A stretch of DNA of 64,000 nt from QYOJ01 sp043810345. Its GTDB lineage: Bacteria > Bacteroidota > Bacteroidia > Bacteroidales > FEN-979. The position numbers were made by a program, and so were the translations under genes. Position 1 is the first letter of the stretch, and the number at the start of each line of letters is the position of its first letter. Below are positions 50,959-59,494 of the stretch, in pieces. The stretch spans positions 1 through 64,000 of the forward strand of contig JBDROF010000067.1 in NCBI GenBank assembly GCA_043810345.1, read 5' to 3'. The notes below the pieces were generated by a model. The model ran no database searches and was not told the DNA's origin. It was given only the letters and a program-made list of their open reading frames with translations.

Positions 50959-51679
50959 CTACACCTCCTTTAATTTCCATTTCCCCCTCCTGAACAACAT
51001 CCACGCTACTAATGTCATCGCCGTTTCGGCAGCCACAATAGCGGCAAATACACCGGTTTCGATCACCATAGCATCGTCGATGAACAGCCGGATGAAGAAG
51101 TCGCTGAAAAGCAGCAGGACCACGCCCACAAATGCGAGCAGGATCATGTTGGCCCAGGCGGTAGCCCAAACCGACCGTTCGGCCCGTTTTGGTTTTTTCG
51201 CCCCAAGGTTCTGTCCAATCCCACCCATTGAGATCCGGATCAGGCGCCACATCACTTTTACATCAAGACGAAAATGATGCACCTGGAGCCGGATACGTTT
51301 CCGGCCAAAGAAGAAGGAGGTAGAACTGGTAGAGTACCGCCACTACACTGGCAGCGTCAGGATTCTTCTCCCCGATGCGGCGGGAGACCATCGAAGCAGT
51401 AGCCATACTCAGTCCGACAGCAATGGCATATACTATGGTGATAATCGATTCGGTGAGTCCTACCGTGGCAATGGCATCAGGACCCAGCTTGGAAACAAAA
51501 AATATATCTACAACAGCAAAAATGGATTCCAGCAACATCTCCAGAACCATCGGAACGGAAAGTAAAAAGATGGCCCGGCTCAGTTTCCCGGTTGTGAAAT
51601 CCTGTTCGCTTCCCGCGATGGCTTCTTTCAGGTCGCGGAGGAACTTCTTCAGGTGAGATCGATATAATGATAGTTTCAT
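50959..51679 (-). pseudogene. Broken MATE-family efflux transporter
   Basis: The N-terminal ORF (51263-51679) has a good MATE start: FTTGKLSRAIFLLSVPMVLE, FVSKLGPDAIATVGLTESI. After about 120 residues it shifts frame. A second ORF (50959-51282) continues with DVKVMWRLIRISMGG joined directly to IGQNLGAKKPKRAERSVWAT and then FIRLFIDDAMVIETG. An intact MATE has some 450 residues and about 50 between those two motifs. So there are at least two internal deletions, a frameshift and a shortened end. Confidence 0.85.
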
Positions 51680-51950
51680 GGTTTTTCCTCCAGAAACTTA
51701 ATGGGTTAAATAGATGAAAGGGAATCTGAAAGGAATAGCCTACCGAATGCAGGTTGCCGGCACCAGCATGGTAAATCGCGGAATGGATAGATTGATTTCC
51801 ATAGGGCTATTCGCTTACATTGAACTGACAAAAATAGGAATTATTTTAAGATCAAGTAAATCCTTTCAAAAAAATACTGGCTTGTCCTTCGTACTTCGTA
51901 TTTCTGCCTTGCATTCGGACTTCGTACTTCTATCTTCTGACTTTAAATTG
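51680..51950. other. Gene-free stretch with heptamer words before ileS
   Basis: No gene seen from 51680 to 51880. From about 51888 there are cttcgta units (51888-51894, 51895-51901, 51920-51926) with degenerate neighbours such as tttctgc and cttgcat, directly upstream of the ileS promoter. Confidence 0.5.
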
Positions 51951-51958
51951 TATCTTTG
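51951..51958 (+). promoter_or_regulatory. -7 box of the ileS promoter
   Basis: TATCTTTG, exact match, 17 bp before the ATG, so the leader is only about 10 nt. Confidence 0.65.
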
Positions 51959-51975
51959 CAGCCCTTTTAAAAACC

Positions 51976-54900
51976 ATGGCAACCAGGTATCCCGAATACA
52001 AAACCCTTGATTTGAAGCGGATCGGCGAGGAGATCCTCTCTTACTGGGATGTCCATCAGGTTTTTAAACAGAGTCTGGAACACTCCAGAGGGAAAACTCC
52101 CTACATCTTTTACGAAGGACCCCCTTCGGCCAATGGAAAACCCGGTATCCACCATGTGATGGCACGGGCAATCAAAGATATCTTCTGCCGGTACAAAACC
52201 ATGAAGGGCTTCTATGTAGACCGGAAAGCGGGTTGGGATACCCACGGACTTCCGGTGGAGATCGGTGTGGAGAAGAAACTCGGGATCACCAAAGAGGATA
52301 TTGGCAAAAACATCTCTATCGAAGAGTACAACAGAGAGTGCCGGACCGAGGTGATGAGATACAAAGATGTGTGGGATGACCTCACGGTAAAGATGGGGTA
52401 CTGGCTTGACCTCGACCATCCTTACATCACCTTTGAAAATAAATACATCGAGACGGTCTGGTATCTGCTGAGCCAGCTCTATAAGAAAGACCTGTTATAC
52501 AAAGGATACACCATTCAGCCTTTTTCACCTGCCGCGGGAACCGGTTTAAGCACCCATGAACTGAACCAGCCGGGCGCCTACAAAATGGTGAAAGACAATA
52601 CGGTGGTGGCCCAGTTCCGGATCATCCAGGACAAACGGTCGGAGTTTCTCTTCAAGGAGCCATTTGGCGATCTCTACATCCTGGCCTGGACCACCACCCC
52701 CTGGACACTTCCTTCCAACACCGGGTTGGCTATGGGAAAGGATATCTCCTACGTGATGGTGCGTACCTATAATCCCTACACCTTCCTGGAGCAAACGGTG
52801 ATCCTGGCAAAAGATTTACTGCCACAGTACTTCCGTGAGAAAGATGCCGGGATGGACCTACTTGATTACAAAGAGGGGCAGAAACATATTCCCTGGCAGG
52901 TAGTGGGTACATTCAAAGGCAAAGATTTTGAAGGGATCCGGTTTGAACAGCTTCTACCCTATGCACAACCGTCTGAGGGAGATCCTTTCCGTGTGGTGCT
53001 GGGCGACTTCGTCACCACCGACGACGGCACCGGGATTGTCCACATCGCTCCCAGCTTTGGTTCCGACGACTTCAGGGTGGGAAAGCAATATGGCCTGGGT
53101 ACCCTGACCATGGTTGATAAACAGGGGCGTTTTGTGGAAGAGATGGGGGAATTTGCCGGGAAGTTCGTCAAGCTGGAATACGATCCCAACTTCAATCCCG
53201 AAACCGATCTCCCGGTCGATATCGAGATCATTATCAAGCTGAAGAAAGAGAACAAGGCCTTCAAAGCCGAAAAATATGAACACTCATACCCGCATTGCTG
53301 GCGAACCGATAAACCCGTATTGTACTATCCACTTGATTCGTGGTTTATTCGTGCCACCGCTTACCGCGACCGGATGCTCGCTCTGAATGATACGATCGGC
53401 TGGAAACCTGAATCCACAGGAAGCGGTAGGTTCGGAAACTGGTTGGAGAACGTAGTCGACTGGAACCTCTCCCGTTCCCGTTTCTGGGGGACCCCGTTGC
53501 CCATCTGGCGGACGGAGTCAGGGTCCCATGAGATCTGTATCGGCTCGGTAGAAGAGCTTCAGCGGGAAATTGAGAAATCGGTGAAAGCCGGAATGATGAA
53601 GGATAACCTCCTGGCGAACTTTGTTCCCGGCGACCTGTCGGAGGAGAATTACCATACGTTCGACCTGCATCGTCCCTTTGTCGACGACATCATCCTGGTC
53701 AGCGAAACCGGTGAACCCATGTACCGCGAACCCGATCTGATCGATGTGTGGTTTGATTCGGGAGCGATGCCTTATGCCCAGTATCACTACCCCTTCGATC
53801 CATCGAAACCCCTGGAGAGCTACTTCCCGGCCGATTTTATCGCTGAAGGGGTAGACCAGACCCGTGGATGGTTCTATACCCTCCACGCGATCGCCTCCCT
53901 GCTTTTTGATTCGGTCTCTTTCAAGATCTGTGTGTCAAATGGATTGGTCCTTGATAAGAGTGGAAATAAGATGTCGAAGCGGTTGGGTAATGCCGTGGAT
54001 CCTTTTGAGACCATCGCTGCTTATGGCCCCGATGCCACCAGGTGGTATATGATCACCAACTCCCAGCCCTGGGATAACCTGAAATTCGATCTTGATGGGA
54101 TAGCCGAAGTACAACGGAAATTCTTCGGAACGCTTTACAACACCTATGCCTTCTTTGCCCTCTATGCAAACATAGATAAATTCTCTTACCGGGAAGATGC
54201 CATCCCTACGGAGCAACGACCGGAGATCGACCGGTGGATCCTGTCGGAACTTAACACGCTGATCCTGTTTGTAGATACCTGTTACAACGACTATGAACCG
54301 ACCAAGGCAGGCAGGGCGATCACCGATTTTGTGGATGAACACCTCAGTAACTGGTACGTGAGGCTTTCACGACGCAGGTTCTGGAAGGGTGATTACACCA
54401 CCGATAAGATCTCGGCCTATCAAACCCTCTATCGTTGCCTCGAGGTGATCGCACAGCTGGCCTCCCCCATCGCTCCCTTTTTCTGCGACCGGTTATTTGT
54501 GGATCTAAATTCCGTTACCCGCCGTTACCCGGTTGACTCGGTCCATCTGACCACCTTCCCTGATGCTAACAAGACCATGATTGACAAACCATTGGAGGAA
54601 CGAATGGAACTCGCCCAGCAGATCTCGTCGATGGTGCTCTCGATCCGCAAGAAGATCAACATCCGTGTTCGTCAGCCTCTCAACAGGATCCTCCTTCCGA
54701 TCCAGTCCCAAGAACTGCAGGAGCAGGTTAACCTGGTGAAGAACCTGATCCTTTCTGAAGTCAATGTGAAAGAGCTCGAATACATCACCGACACCGCCGG
54801 CATCCTGGTAAAGAAGATCAAACCCGATTTCAAAAAGCTGGGGCCTCGATATGGAAAACTGATGAAATCACTGGCCGGGCAAATCGCCTCCATGGAGCAG

Positions 54901-55341
54901 GAGGATATCACCAACCTGGAAGCGGAGGGCCAGCTGCGCTTCGAGCTCGAGGGCCAGGAGGTGGTCATCCATAAGGATGATGTGGAGATCATCTCCGAAG
55001 ATATTCCCGGCTGGCAGGTTGCCAATCTTGGAAATCTGACCGTTGCCCTCGATGTAACCATCACCCCTGAACTCCGGGAGGAGGGAATTGCACGTGAGCT
55101 GATCAACCGGATCCAGAACCTGAGAAAAGAGAAAGGATTTGAAGTAACGGATCACATCATCGTTAATCTTCAGAAGCATAAAGAGATTGCTGAAGCAATC
55201 GATAATAATATTTCCTATATTTGCACCGAAATTTTAGCCCGCGAGTTCAATGTTGTGGAGCAGGTTGACGCGGAAAATAAGTACTCCATTGATCTGACCG
55301 ATACAATATCCACGTGGATCTCGATCAGAAAACTGGACTAA
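51976..55341 (+). CDS. ileS: Isoleucyl-tRNA synthetase, type 2 (eukaryote-like)
   Basis: Charges tRNA-Ile; 1121 residues. The HIGH-type motif is PGIHHVMA (about 56-63) in PPSANGKPG context. The signature KMSKR is at 665-669. The editing (CP1) domain includes AWTTTPWTLPSNTGLAMG. The long C-terminal region and KMSKR form place it with the eukaryote-like type-2 enzymes, some of which are naturally mupirocin-resistant; E. coli type 1 is about 940 residues. It heads an ileS-dksA-lspA-M23 transcript. Confidence 0.95.
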   Translation: MATRYPEYKTLDLKRIGEEILSYWDVHQVFKQSLEHSRGKTPYIFYEGPPSANGKPGIHHVMARAIKDIFCRYKTMKGFYVDRKAGWDTHGLPVEIGVEKKLGITKEDIGKNISIEEYNRECRTEVMRYKDVWDDLTVKMGYWLDLDHPYITFENKYIETVWYLLSQLYKKDLLYKGYTIQPFSPAAGTGLSTHELNQPGAYKMVKDNTVVAQFRIIQDKRSEFLFKEPFGDLYILAWTTTPWTLPSNTGLAMGKDISYVMVRTYNPYTFLEQTVILAKDLLPQYFREKDAGMDLLDYKEGQKHIPWQVVGTFKGKDFEGIRFEQLLPYAQPSEGDPFRVVLGDFVTTDDGTGIVHIAPSFGSDDFRVGKQYGLGTLTMVDKQGRFVEEMGEFAGKFVKLEYDPNFNPETDLPVDIEIIIKLKKENKAFKAEKYEHSYPHCWRTDKPVLYYPLDSWFIRATAYRDRMLALNDTIGWKPESTGSGRFGNWLENVVDWNLSRSRFWGTPLPIWRTESGSHEICIGSVEELQREIEKSVKAGMMKDNLLANFVPGDLSEENYHTFDLHRPFVDDIILVSETGEPMYREPDLIDVWFDSGAMPYAQYHYPFDPSKPLESYFPADFIAEGVDQTRGWFYTLHAIASLLFDSVSFKICVSNGLVLDKSGNKMSKRLGNAVDPFETIAAYGPDATRWYMITNSQPWDNLKFDLDGIAEVQRKFFGTLYNTYAFFALYANIDKFSYREDAIPTEQRPEIDRWILSELNTLILFVDTCYNDYEPTKAGRAITDFVDEHLSNWYVRLSRRRFWKGDYTTDKISAYQTLYRCLEVIAQLASPIAPFFCDRLFVDLNSVTRRYPVDSVHLTTFPDANKTMIDKPLEERMELAQQISSMVLSIRKKINIRVRQPLNRILLPIQSQELQEQVNLVKNLILSEVNVKELEYITDTAGILVKKIKPDFKKLGPRYGKLMKSLAGQIASMEQEDITNLEAEGQLRFELEGQEVVIHKDDVEIISEDIPGWQVANLGNLTVALDVTITPELREEGIARELINRIQNLRKEKGFEVTDHIIVNLQKHKEIAEAIDNNISYICTEILAREFNVVEQVDAENKYSIDLTDTISTWISIRKLD

Positions 55342-55353
55342 ACACAGAGAGAC

Positions 55354-55803
55354 ATGAAAAAACCAGCAAACACCGTAGAAAAGACAAGGTATTCAGATGA
55401 AGAGCTGGAAGGGTTTCGCCAGATCATTCTGAATAAACTGGAGAAGGCCCGGAACGATTTGCAGCTCCTGACCGAATCCTATACCACGGGTAATGACAAT
55501 GATACCAACGATACCTCACCCACCTTTAAAGTGCTGGAAGAGGGGTATCAGGTCTTTTCCAAGGAGGAGAACAGCAAGTTTGCCGCCCGCCAGGATAAGT
55601 TCATCAAATCCCTGGAGAATGCCTTGGTCAGGATCGAAAACAAAACCTATGGCATATGCCGGGTCACCGGTAAACTGATCCCGAAAGACCGGCTTCGGAG
55701 TGTCCCTCACGCCACGTTGAGCATCGAAGCAAAACGGATGCAGGGTTCCCCCGCCCAGGTTCCTGTACAGGCACCCCGTCCTTTTGAGCCGAAGGATGAA
55801 TAG
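55354..55803 (+). CDS. TraR/DksA-family protein with degenerate zinc finger
   Basis: 149 residues: a charged coiled-coil (about 10-95) and the DksA C-terminal region YGICRVTGKLIPKDRLRSVP, then HATLSIEAK. The four zinc cysteines of canonical DksA are reduced to one (Cys in GICRVTG); the CxxC at ATLCIECK reads ATLSIEAK. This zinc-less form is usual in Bacteroidota as I recall. It may bind RNA polymerase's secondary channel and tune stringent-response transcription. lspA begins inside its last codons. Confidence 0.9.
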   Translation: MKKPANTVEKTRYSDEELEGFRQIILNKLEKARNDLQLLTESYTTGNDNDTNDTSPTFKVLEEGYQVFSKEENSKFAARQDKFIKSLENALVRIENKTYGICRVTGKLIPKDRLRSVPHATLSIEAKRMQGSPAQVPVQAPRPFEPKDE

Positions 55804-56425
55804 ACTGACCCTTCCTTTTCTCATCGTTACCCTGATTTTAATCCTGGATCAGGCCTTTAAGATTTGGGTGAAAACGCATATGTACCTCGGGGAGAGCCTC
55901 CCTGTTTTCAACGATTGGTTTTACCTGCATTTTACTGAGAACGAAGGAATGGCTTTCGGTATGCAGTTGGGAGGCAACACCGGAAAGTTGATCCTGAGCA
56001 TCTTCCGGATCCTAGCGGTCATCGTCATGATCGTTTGGCTCATCAAACTGGCAAAAAAACCCCGTTTCGATAAATGGCTGGCTGTATGCCTGGCCCTGAT
56101 CATAGCCGGCGCGTTGGGGAATATCCTCGACAGCGCATTTTACGGTCTGATCTTCAGCCACAGTCTCTACCACCAGGCAGCTGTACTGTTCCCACCTGAA
56201 GGAGGGTATACCGGATTTTTGCACGGCAAAGTAGTGGATATGCTCTATTTTCCACTAATTGAAGACCACTACCCGCGTTGGATCCCCTGGTTGGGAGGAG
56301 AAGATTTCATCTTTTTCCGTCCTGTTTTTAACCTGGCTGACTCCTCGATCACGGTTGGGGTCTTCCTGTTGATCATCTTCCAGAAACGATTTTTTGCCAA
56401 CCGGGAAAAAAAGGAGCATGCATGA
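55796..56425 (+). CDS. lspA: Lipoprotein signal peptidase II
   Basis: Aspartic membrane peptidase that removes lipoprotein signal peptides; 209 residues from the ATG at 55796, which overlaps the TraR/DksA gene by 8 bp. DQAFKIWVKTHM opens TM1. The catalytic aspartates are in AGALGNILDSAFYG and VFNLADSSITVG. A loop insertion between them (HQAAVLFPPEGGYTGFLHGK and PRWIPWLGGEDF) is typical of Bacteroidota LspA. It would act on the many lipoproteins in this window. Confidence 0.95.
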   Translation: MNRLTLPFLIVTLILILDQAFKIWVKTHMYLGESLPVFNDWFYLHFTENEGMAFGMQLGGNTGKLILSIFRILAVIVMIVWLIKLAKKPRFDKWLAVCLALIIAGALGNILDSAFYGLIFSHSLYHQAAVLFPPEGGYTGFLHGKVVDMLYFPLIEDHYPRWIPWLGGEDFIFFRPVFNLADSSITVGVFLLIIFQKRFFANREKKEHA

Positions 56426-57291
56426 AACAGTATCCGGTATTCCTCCTGGTATCCCTGTTATGGCCGATCCTCTCCTTTGCACAGGTCAATCCCAATAATA
56501 TTCTCGACACGGTGGAAACGGCAGAGGGTCCGGTGATCCTCTACAAGAACCTCACCTGGCAATTCCTTGGTGATGAGCCGTTGATGATGGATGTGGATGC
56601 TGACTCTTCCGGTCTGTTTACCGAAGGATGGATCAATGATCAGGTTCGCTGCTTTGGACAGATGAAACCCGACAGCATCCAGGACACCGTGTTGGTCCTG
56701 ACCTTTGATGAGATGAACTTTTGTATGCCGGTTCCCCTGGAAAACCTGATCCGTGGATTTATGTACACCCACAAAGGCCTGGATATCAGGTTGAAGTTCG
56801 GTGATACAGTCAGGGCTGCTTTCGATGGAGTAGTTCGGTATGCCCGGTACAACCGCGGAGGCTTCGGGAACCTGGTCATCGTACGGCACTACAACGGACT
56901 GGAGACCTTTTATGCCCATTTGTCGAAAAGGAACGTGGAGGTTAACCAGATTCTCAAAGCCGGAGAATTTGTAGGACTGGGTGGCTCTTCCGGCCGCAGC
57001 CGGGGTCCACATCTCCATTTTGAGATCAGGTACCAGGATGTACCTGTTGATCCACGCCGGATCATCGACTTCGACAGCGGTATGCTGATCGCCAACATGA
57101 TCCCTATCCGGAAAGAGATATTCTATCCCCACGACTGGGACTCAACGGCTGTGTATCATAAGATCCGGAGTGGCGAAACCCTGGGTCACCTGTCGATCAA
57201 ATACCAAACATCCGTGAAGGAGATCTGCGCCATGAACAACATCAGATCCACTACCACCCTGCGAATCGGCAGAGTTTTGCGCGTCAGATAA
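56422..57291 (+). CDS. M23 peptidase with LysM domain
   Basis: 289 residues with signal peptide. The peptidase_M23 domain has the zinc ligands in MYTHKGLDI (His and Asp) and GPHLHFEIRY (His). A C-terminal LysM (HKIRSGETLGHLSIKYQT to RIGRVLRVR) binds peptidoglycan. A periplasmic endopeptidase or amidase activator is expected. ATGA overlap with lspA shows coupling; it ends the ileS operon. Confidence 0.92.
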   Translation: MKQYPVFLLVSLLWPILSFAQVNPNNILDTVETAEGPVILYKNLTWQFLGDEPLMMDVDADSSGLFTEGWINDQVRCFGQMKPDSIQDTVLVLTFDEMNFCMPVPLENLIRGFMYTHKGLDIRLKFGDTVRAAFDGVVRYARYNRGGFGNLVIVRHYNGLETFYAHLSKRNVEVNQILKAGEFVGLGGSSGRSRGPHLHFEIRYQDVPVDPRRIIDFDSGMLIANMIPIRKEIFYPHDWDSTAVYHKIRSGETLGHLSIKYQTSVKEICAMNNIRSTTTLRIGRVLRVR

Positions 57292-57312
57292 ATTGATATA
57301 TGCATTTTTTTT

Positions 57313-57320
57313 TATATTTG
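57313..57320 (+). promoter_or_regulatory. atpD promoter
   Basis: TATATTTG, exact match, with TTG at 57293-57295 (spacing 17), 23 bp before the atpD start. Confidence 0.65.
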
Positions 57321-57342
57321 CAAAAATTTTTGAACACAGATC

Positions 57343-58854
57343 ATGCAAGAGAAAATTACCGGGTTGATCTCTCAGATTATTGGCCCAGTTGTGGACGTCG
57401 TATTTGATGAGCATGTAACCATCCCGAACATCTACGATGCCCTGGAAGTGAAAAACCAGCAAGGTGGATCACTCATCCTGGAGTGCCAGTATGACATCGG
57501 TGAAAATACCATCCGTACCATCGCCATGGACTCTACTGACGGACTCTGTCGCGGGATGGAGGTGATCGCCTTGGGAGCGCCGATCTCCATGCCTGTAGGT
57601 GAAGATATCCGTGGGAGGTTATTCAATGTCATCGGTCAGCCAATAGACGGTCTGGGCCCGGTCTCAGGCAAACAATCCTATCCGATCCACCGGGATCCAC
57701 CAAGGTTTGATGAGCTGAGCACCACCAAAGAGGTTCTCTATACCGGGATCAAGGTGATCGACTTGATCGAGCCATATTCCAAAGGGGGTAAGATCGGCCT
57801 GTTTGGGGGTGCCGGTGTGGGCAAGACGGTGATCATCATGGAGATGATCAACAACATTGCCAAAAAATATTCCGGGATGTCGGTCTTTGGGGGTGTGGGG
57901 GAACGTACCCGCGAAGGAAATGACCTGTTGCGTGAGATGATCGAATCGGGTGTGATCAGATATGGCAAAGAGTTTCTCGAGGATATGGAAAAAGGGGGAT
58001 GGGACCTCTCCAAAGTGGATCATGAAGAACTGATGAGATCACAGGCTACCCTGGTGTTCGGACAGATGAACGAACCTCCCGGAGCCCGAGCCCGTGTAGC
58101 CCTTTCGGGTCTTACCCTGGCCGAATATTTCCGTGATGGAGATGAGAAAACCGGTGGGCGTGACATCCTCTTCTTCATCGACAACATTTTCCGGTTCACC
58201 CAGGCAGGTTCAGAGGTGTCGGCGCTATTGGGCCGGATGCCCTCCGCGGTAGGATATCAGCCGACACTGGCCACCGAGATGGGAATCCTGCAGGAGCGGA
58301 TCACCTCTACCAAACGAGGATCTATTACCTCGGTTCAAGCTGTATACGTACCTGCTGACGACCTCACCGATCCGGCCCCGGCAACCACCTTTGCCCACCT
58401 GGATGCGACAACCGTATTGAGCCGGAAGATTTCTGAGCTAGGGATCTACCCCGCCGTTGACCCGCTCGATTCTACCTCCCGTATCCTCTCACCGGATGTG
58501 GTGGGCGACGACCATTACAATACGGCACAACAGGTGAAGGAGATCCTTCAACGTTATAAAGAGCTACAGGATATCATTGCCATCCTGGGCATGGATGAAC
58601 TTTCGGATGAGGACAAAGAGGTGGTTCACAGGGCACGACGCGTGCAGCGGTTCCTCTCCCAACCCTTCTTTGTGGCGGAACAGTTTACTGGAACTCCCGG
58701 TGTTTTTGTGAACATCGAAGATACCATCAAAGGGTTCAAGATGATCATCAATGGGGAAGTGGACGAGTACCCTGAATCCGCTTTCAACCTGGTTGGGACC
58801 ATCGAAGAGGCGATTGAGAAAGGAAAGAAGATCCTGGCGGAGAGCCAATCATAA
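57343..58854 (+). CDS. atpD: ATP synthase F1 beta subunit
   Basis: Catalytic subunit of F-type ATP synthase, 503 residues. The Walker A motif is GGAGVGKTVIIME, Walker B DILFFIDNIFRFTQAGSEV, and the catalytic Glu lies in GGVGERTREGNDL. ALLGRMPSAVGYQPTLATEMG is highly conserved. In Bacteroidota atpD and atpC are often placed apart from, or at the head of, the other atp genes. Here no other atp gene follows atpC. Confidence 0.97.
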   Translation: MQEKITGLISQIIGPVVDVVFDEHVTIPNIYDALEVKNQQGGSLILECQYDIGENTIRTIAMDSTDGLCRGMEVIALGAPISMPVGEDIRGRLFNVIGQPIDGLGPVSGKQSYPIHRDPPRFDELSTTKEVLYTGIKVIDLIEPYSKGGKIGLFGGAGVGKTVIIMEMINNIAKKYSGMSVFGGVGERTREGNDLLREMIESGVIRYGKEFLEDMEKGGWDLSKVDHEELMRSQATLVFGQMNEPPGARARVALSGLTLAEYFRDGDEKTGGRDILFFIDNIFRFTQAGSEVSALLGRMPSAVGYQPTLATEMGILQERITSTKRGSITSVQAVYVPADDLTDPAPATTFAHLDATTVLSRKISELGIYPAVDPLDSTSRILSPDVVGDDHYNTAQQVKEILQRYKELQDIIAILGMDELSDEDKEVVHRARRVQRFLSQPFFVAEQFTGTPGVFVNIEDTIKGFKMIINGEVDEYPESAFNLVGTIEEAIEKGKKILAESQS

Positions 58855-58856
58855 AA

Positions 58857-58890
58857 GCGAAATAGCGAGGTAGCGAGGTAGCGAAATTGT
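58857..58890. repeat. Octamer array between atpD and atpC
   Basis: gcgaaata, gcgaggta, gcgaggta and gcgaaatt, the complement of the octamers at 18942 and 49928. After it gccaactg occurs twice (58902 and 58915). It splits what is normally a tight gene pair by 71 bp. Confidence 0.85.
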
Positions 58891-58925
58891 ATTTACCAAA
58901 TGCCAACTGTAAACCGCCAACTGAA

Positions 58926-59165
58926 ATGCGTATAGAGATTGTAACACCTGATACTATCCTGTTTGACGGGGATAACGTGCACCTGGTGCAATTGCCTGGC
59001 ATCGACGGTTCATTTGAGGTGATGGATCACCACGCACCGTTGATCTCCTTATTGAAGAAGGGTTCGGTGAAGGTGATGATCAAAGGAAACGATCCAAAGT
59101 TTTTTGAGATCAACGGGGGTGTGATTGAGGTGTTGCAAAACAAAGTACTTATCTTAGCGGAATGA
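58926..59165 (+). CDS. atpC: ATP synthase F1 epsilon subunit, short form
   Basis: 79 residues from the ATG at 58926; the frame is open 13 codons upstream but that part is repeat. It contains only the N-terminal beta-sandwich (RIEIVTPDTILFDGDNVHLV, FEVMDHHAPLISLLKKG). The C-terminal two-helix inhibitory domain of E. coli epsilon is absent, as in other Bacteroidota, so epsilon-mediated inhibition of hydrolysis is unlikely. The stop overlaps the next start (ATGA). Confidence 0.93.
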   Translation: MRIEIVTPDTILFDGDNVHLVQLPGIDGSFEVMDHHAPLISLLKKGSVKVMIKGNDPKFFEINGGVIEVLQNKVLILAE

Positions 59166-59494
59166 ATTGGTTCCGGAACAACGTTTTTCTTCTCTTTACC
59201 GTTATGGCTCTCAGTGGTTGTTACGAAAATGAACCAATCCCTTCGGCCGATTTCACCTATAGCGGGAACAACGAATTCAAGGTCCCCTGCACCGTCAAAT
59301 TCACGAACCGGTCGAACAATGCATTCTCCTATAACTGGTATTTCGGCGACGATTCCACTTCGACGGATACCAATCCAACACACTCCTACATAACAGCGGG
59401 AAAATTCCTGGTTGAGCTCCGGTCCTATACCGAAAGCCGGAACGAGTGGGCCTCAAGGAGGAAGGAGATTGTGATTAAGGATACTATTAACTAG
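59162..59494 (+). CDS. PKD-domain lipoprotein
   Basis: 110 residues with lipobox LSGC (Cys20) and one PKD beta-sandwich: SADFTYSGNNEFKVPCTVKF, NWYFGDDSTSTDTNPTHSY. PKD domains bind carbohydrate or protein. It overlaps atpC by 4 bp, so it is co-translated with an ATP synthase subunit, an odd pairing that may be accidental. Its TAG shares the palindrome ctag with the stop of the convergent foldase gene. Confidence 0.85.
   Translation: MNWFRNNVFLLFTVMALSGCYENEPIPSADFTYSGNNEFKVPCTVKFTNRSNNAFSYNWYFGDDSTSTDTNPTHSYITAGKFLVELRSYTESRNEWASRRKEIVIKDTIN

Noticed and set aside
50725..50993. Plus-strand ORFs encoding His/Thr-rich proteins over the octamer array
   Set aside because: The sequence is only the translation of the repeat in two frames, with no promoter and no protein features.
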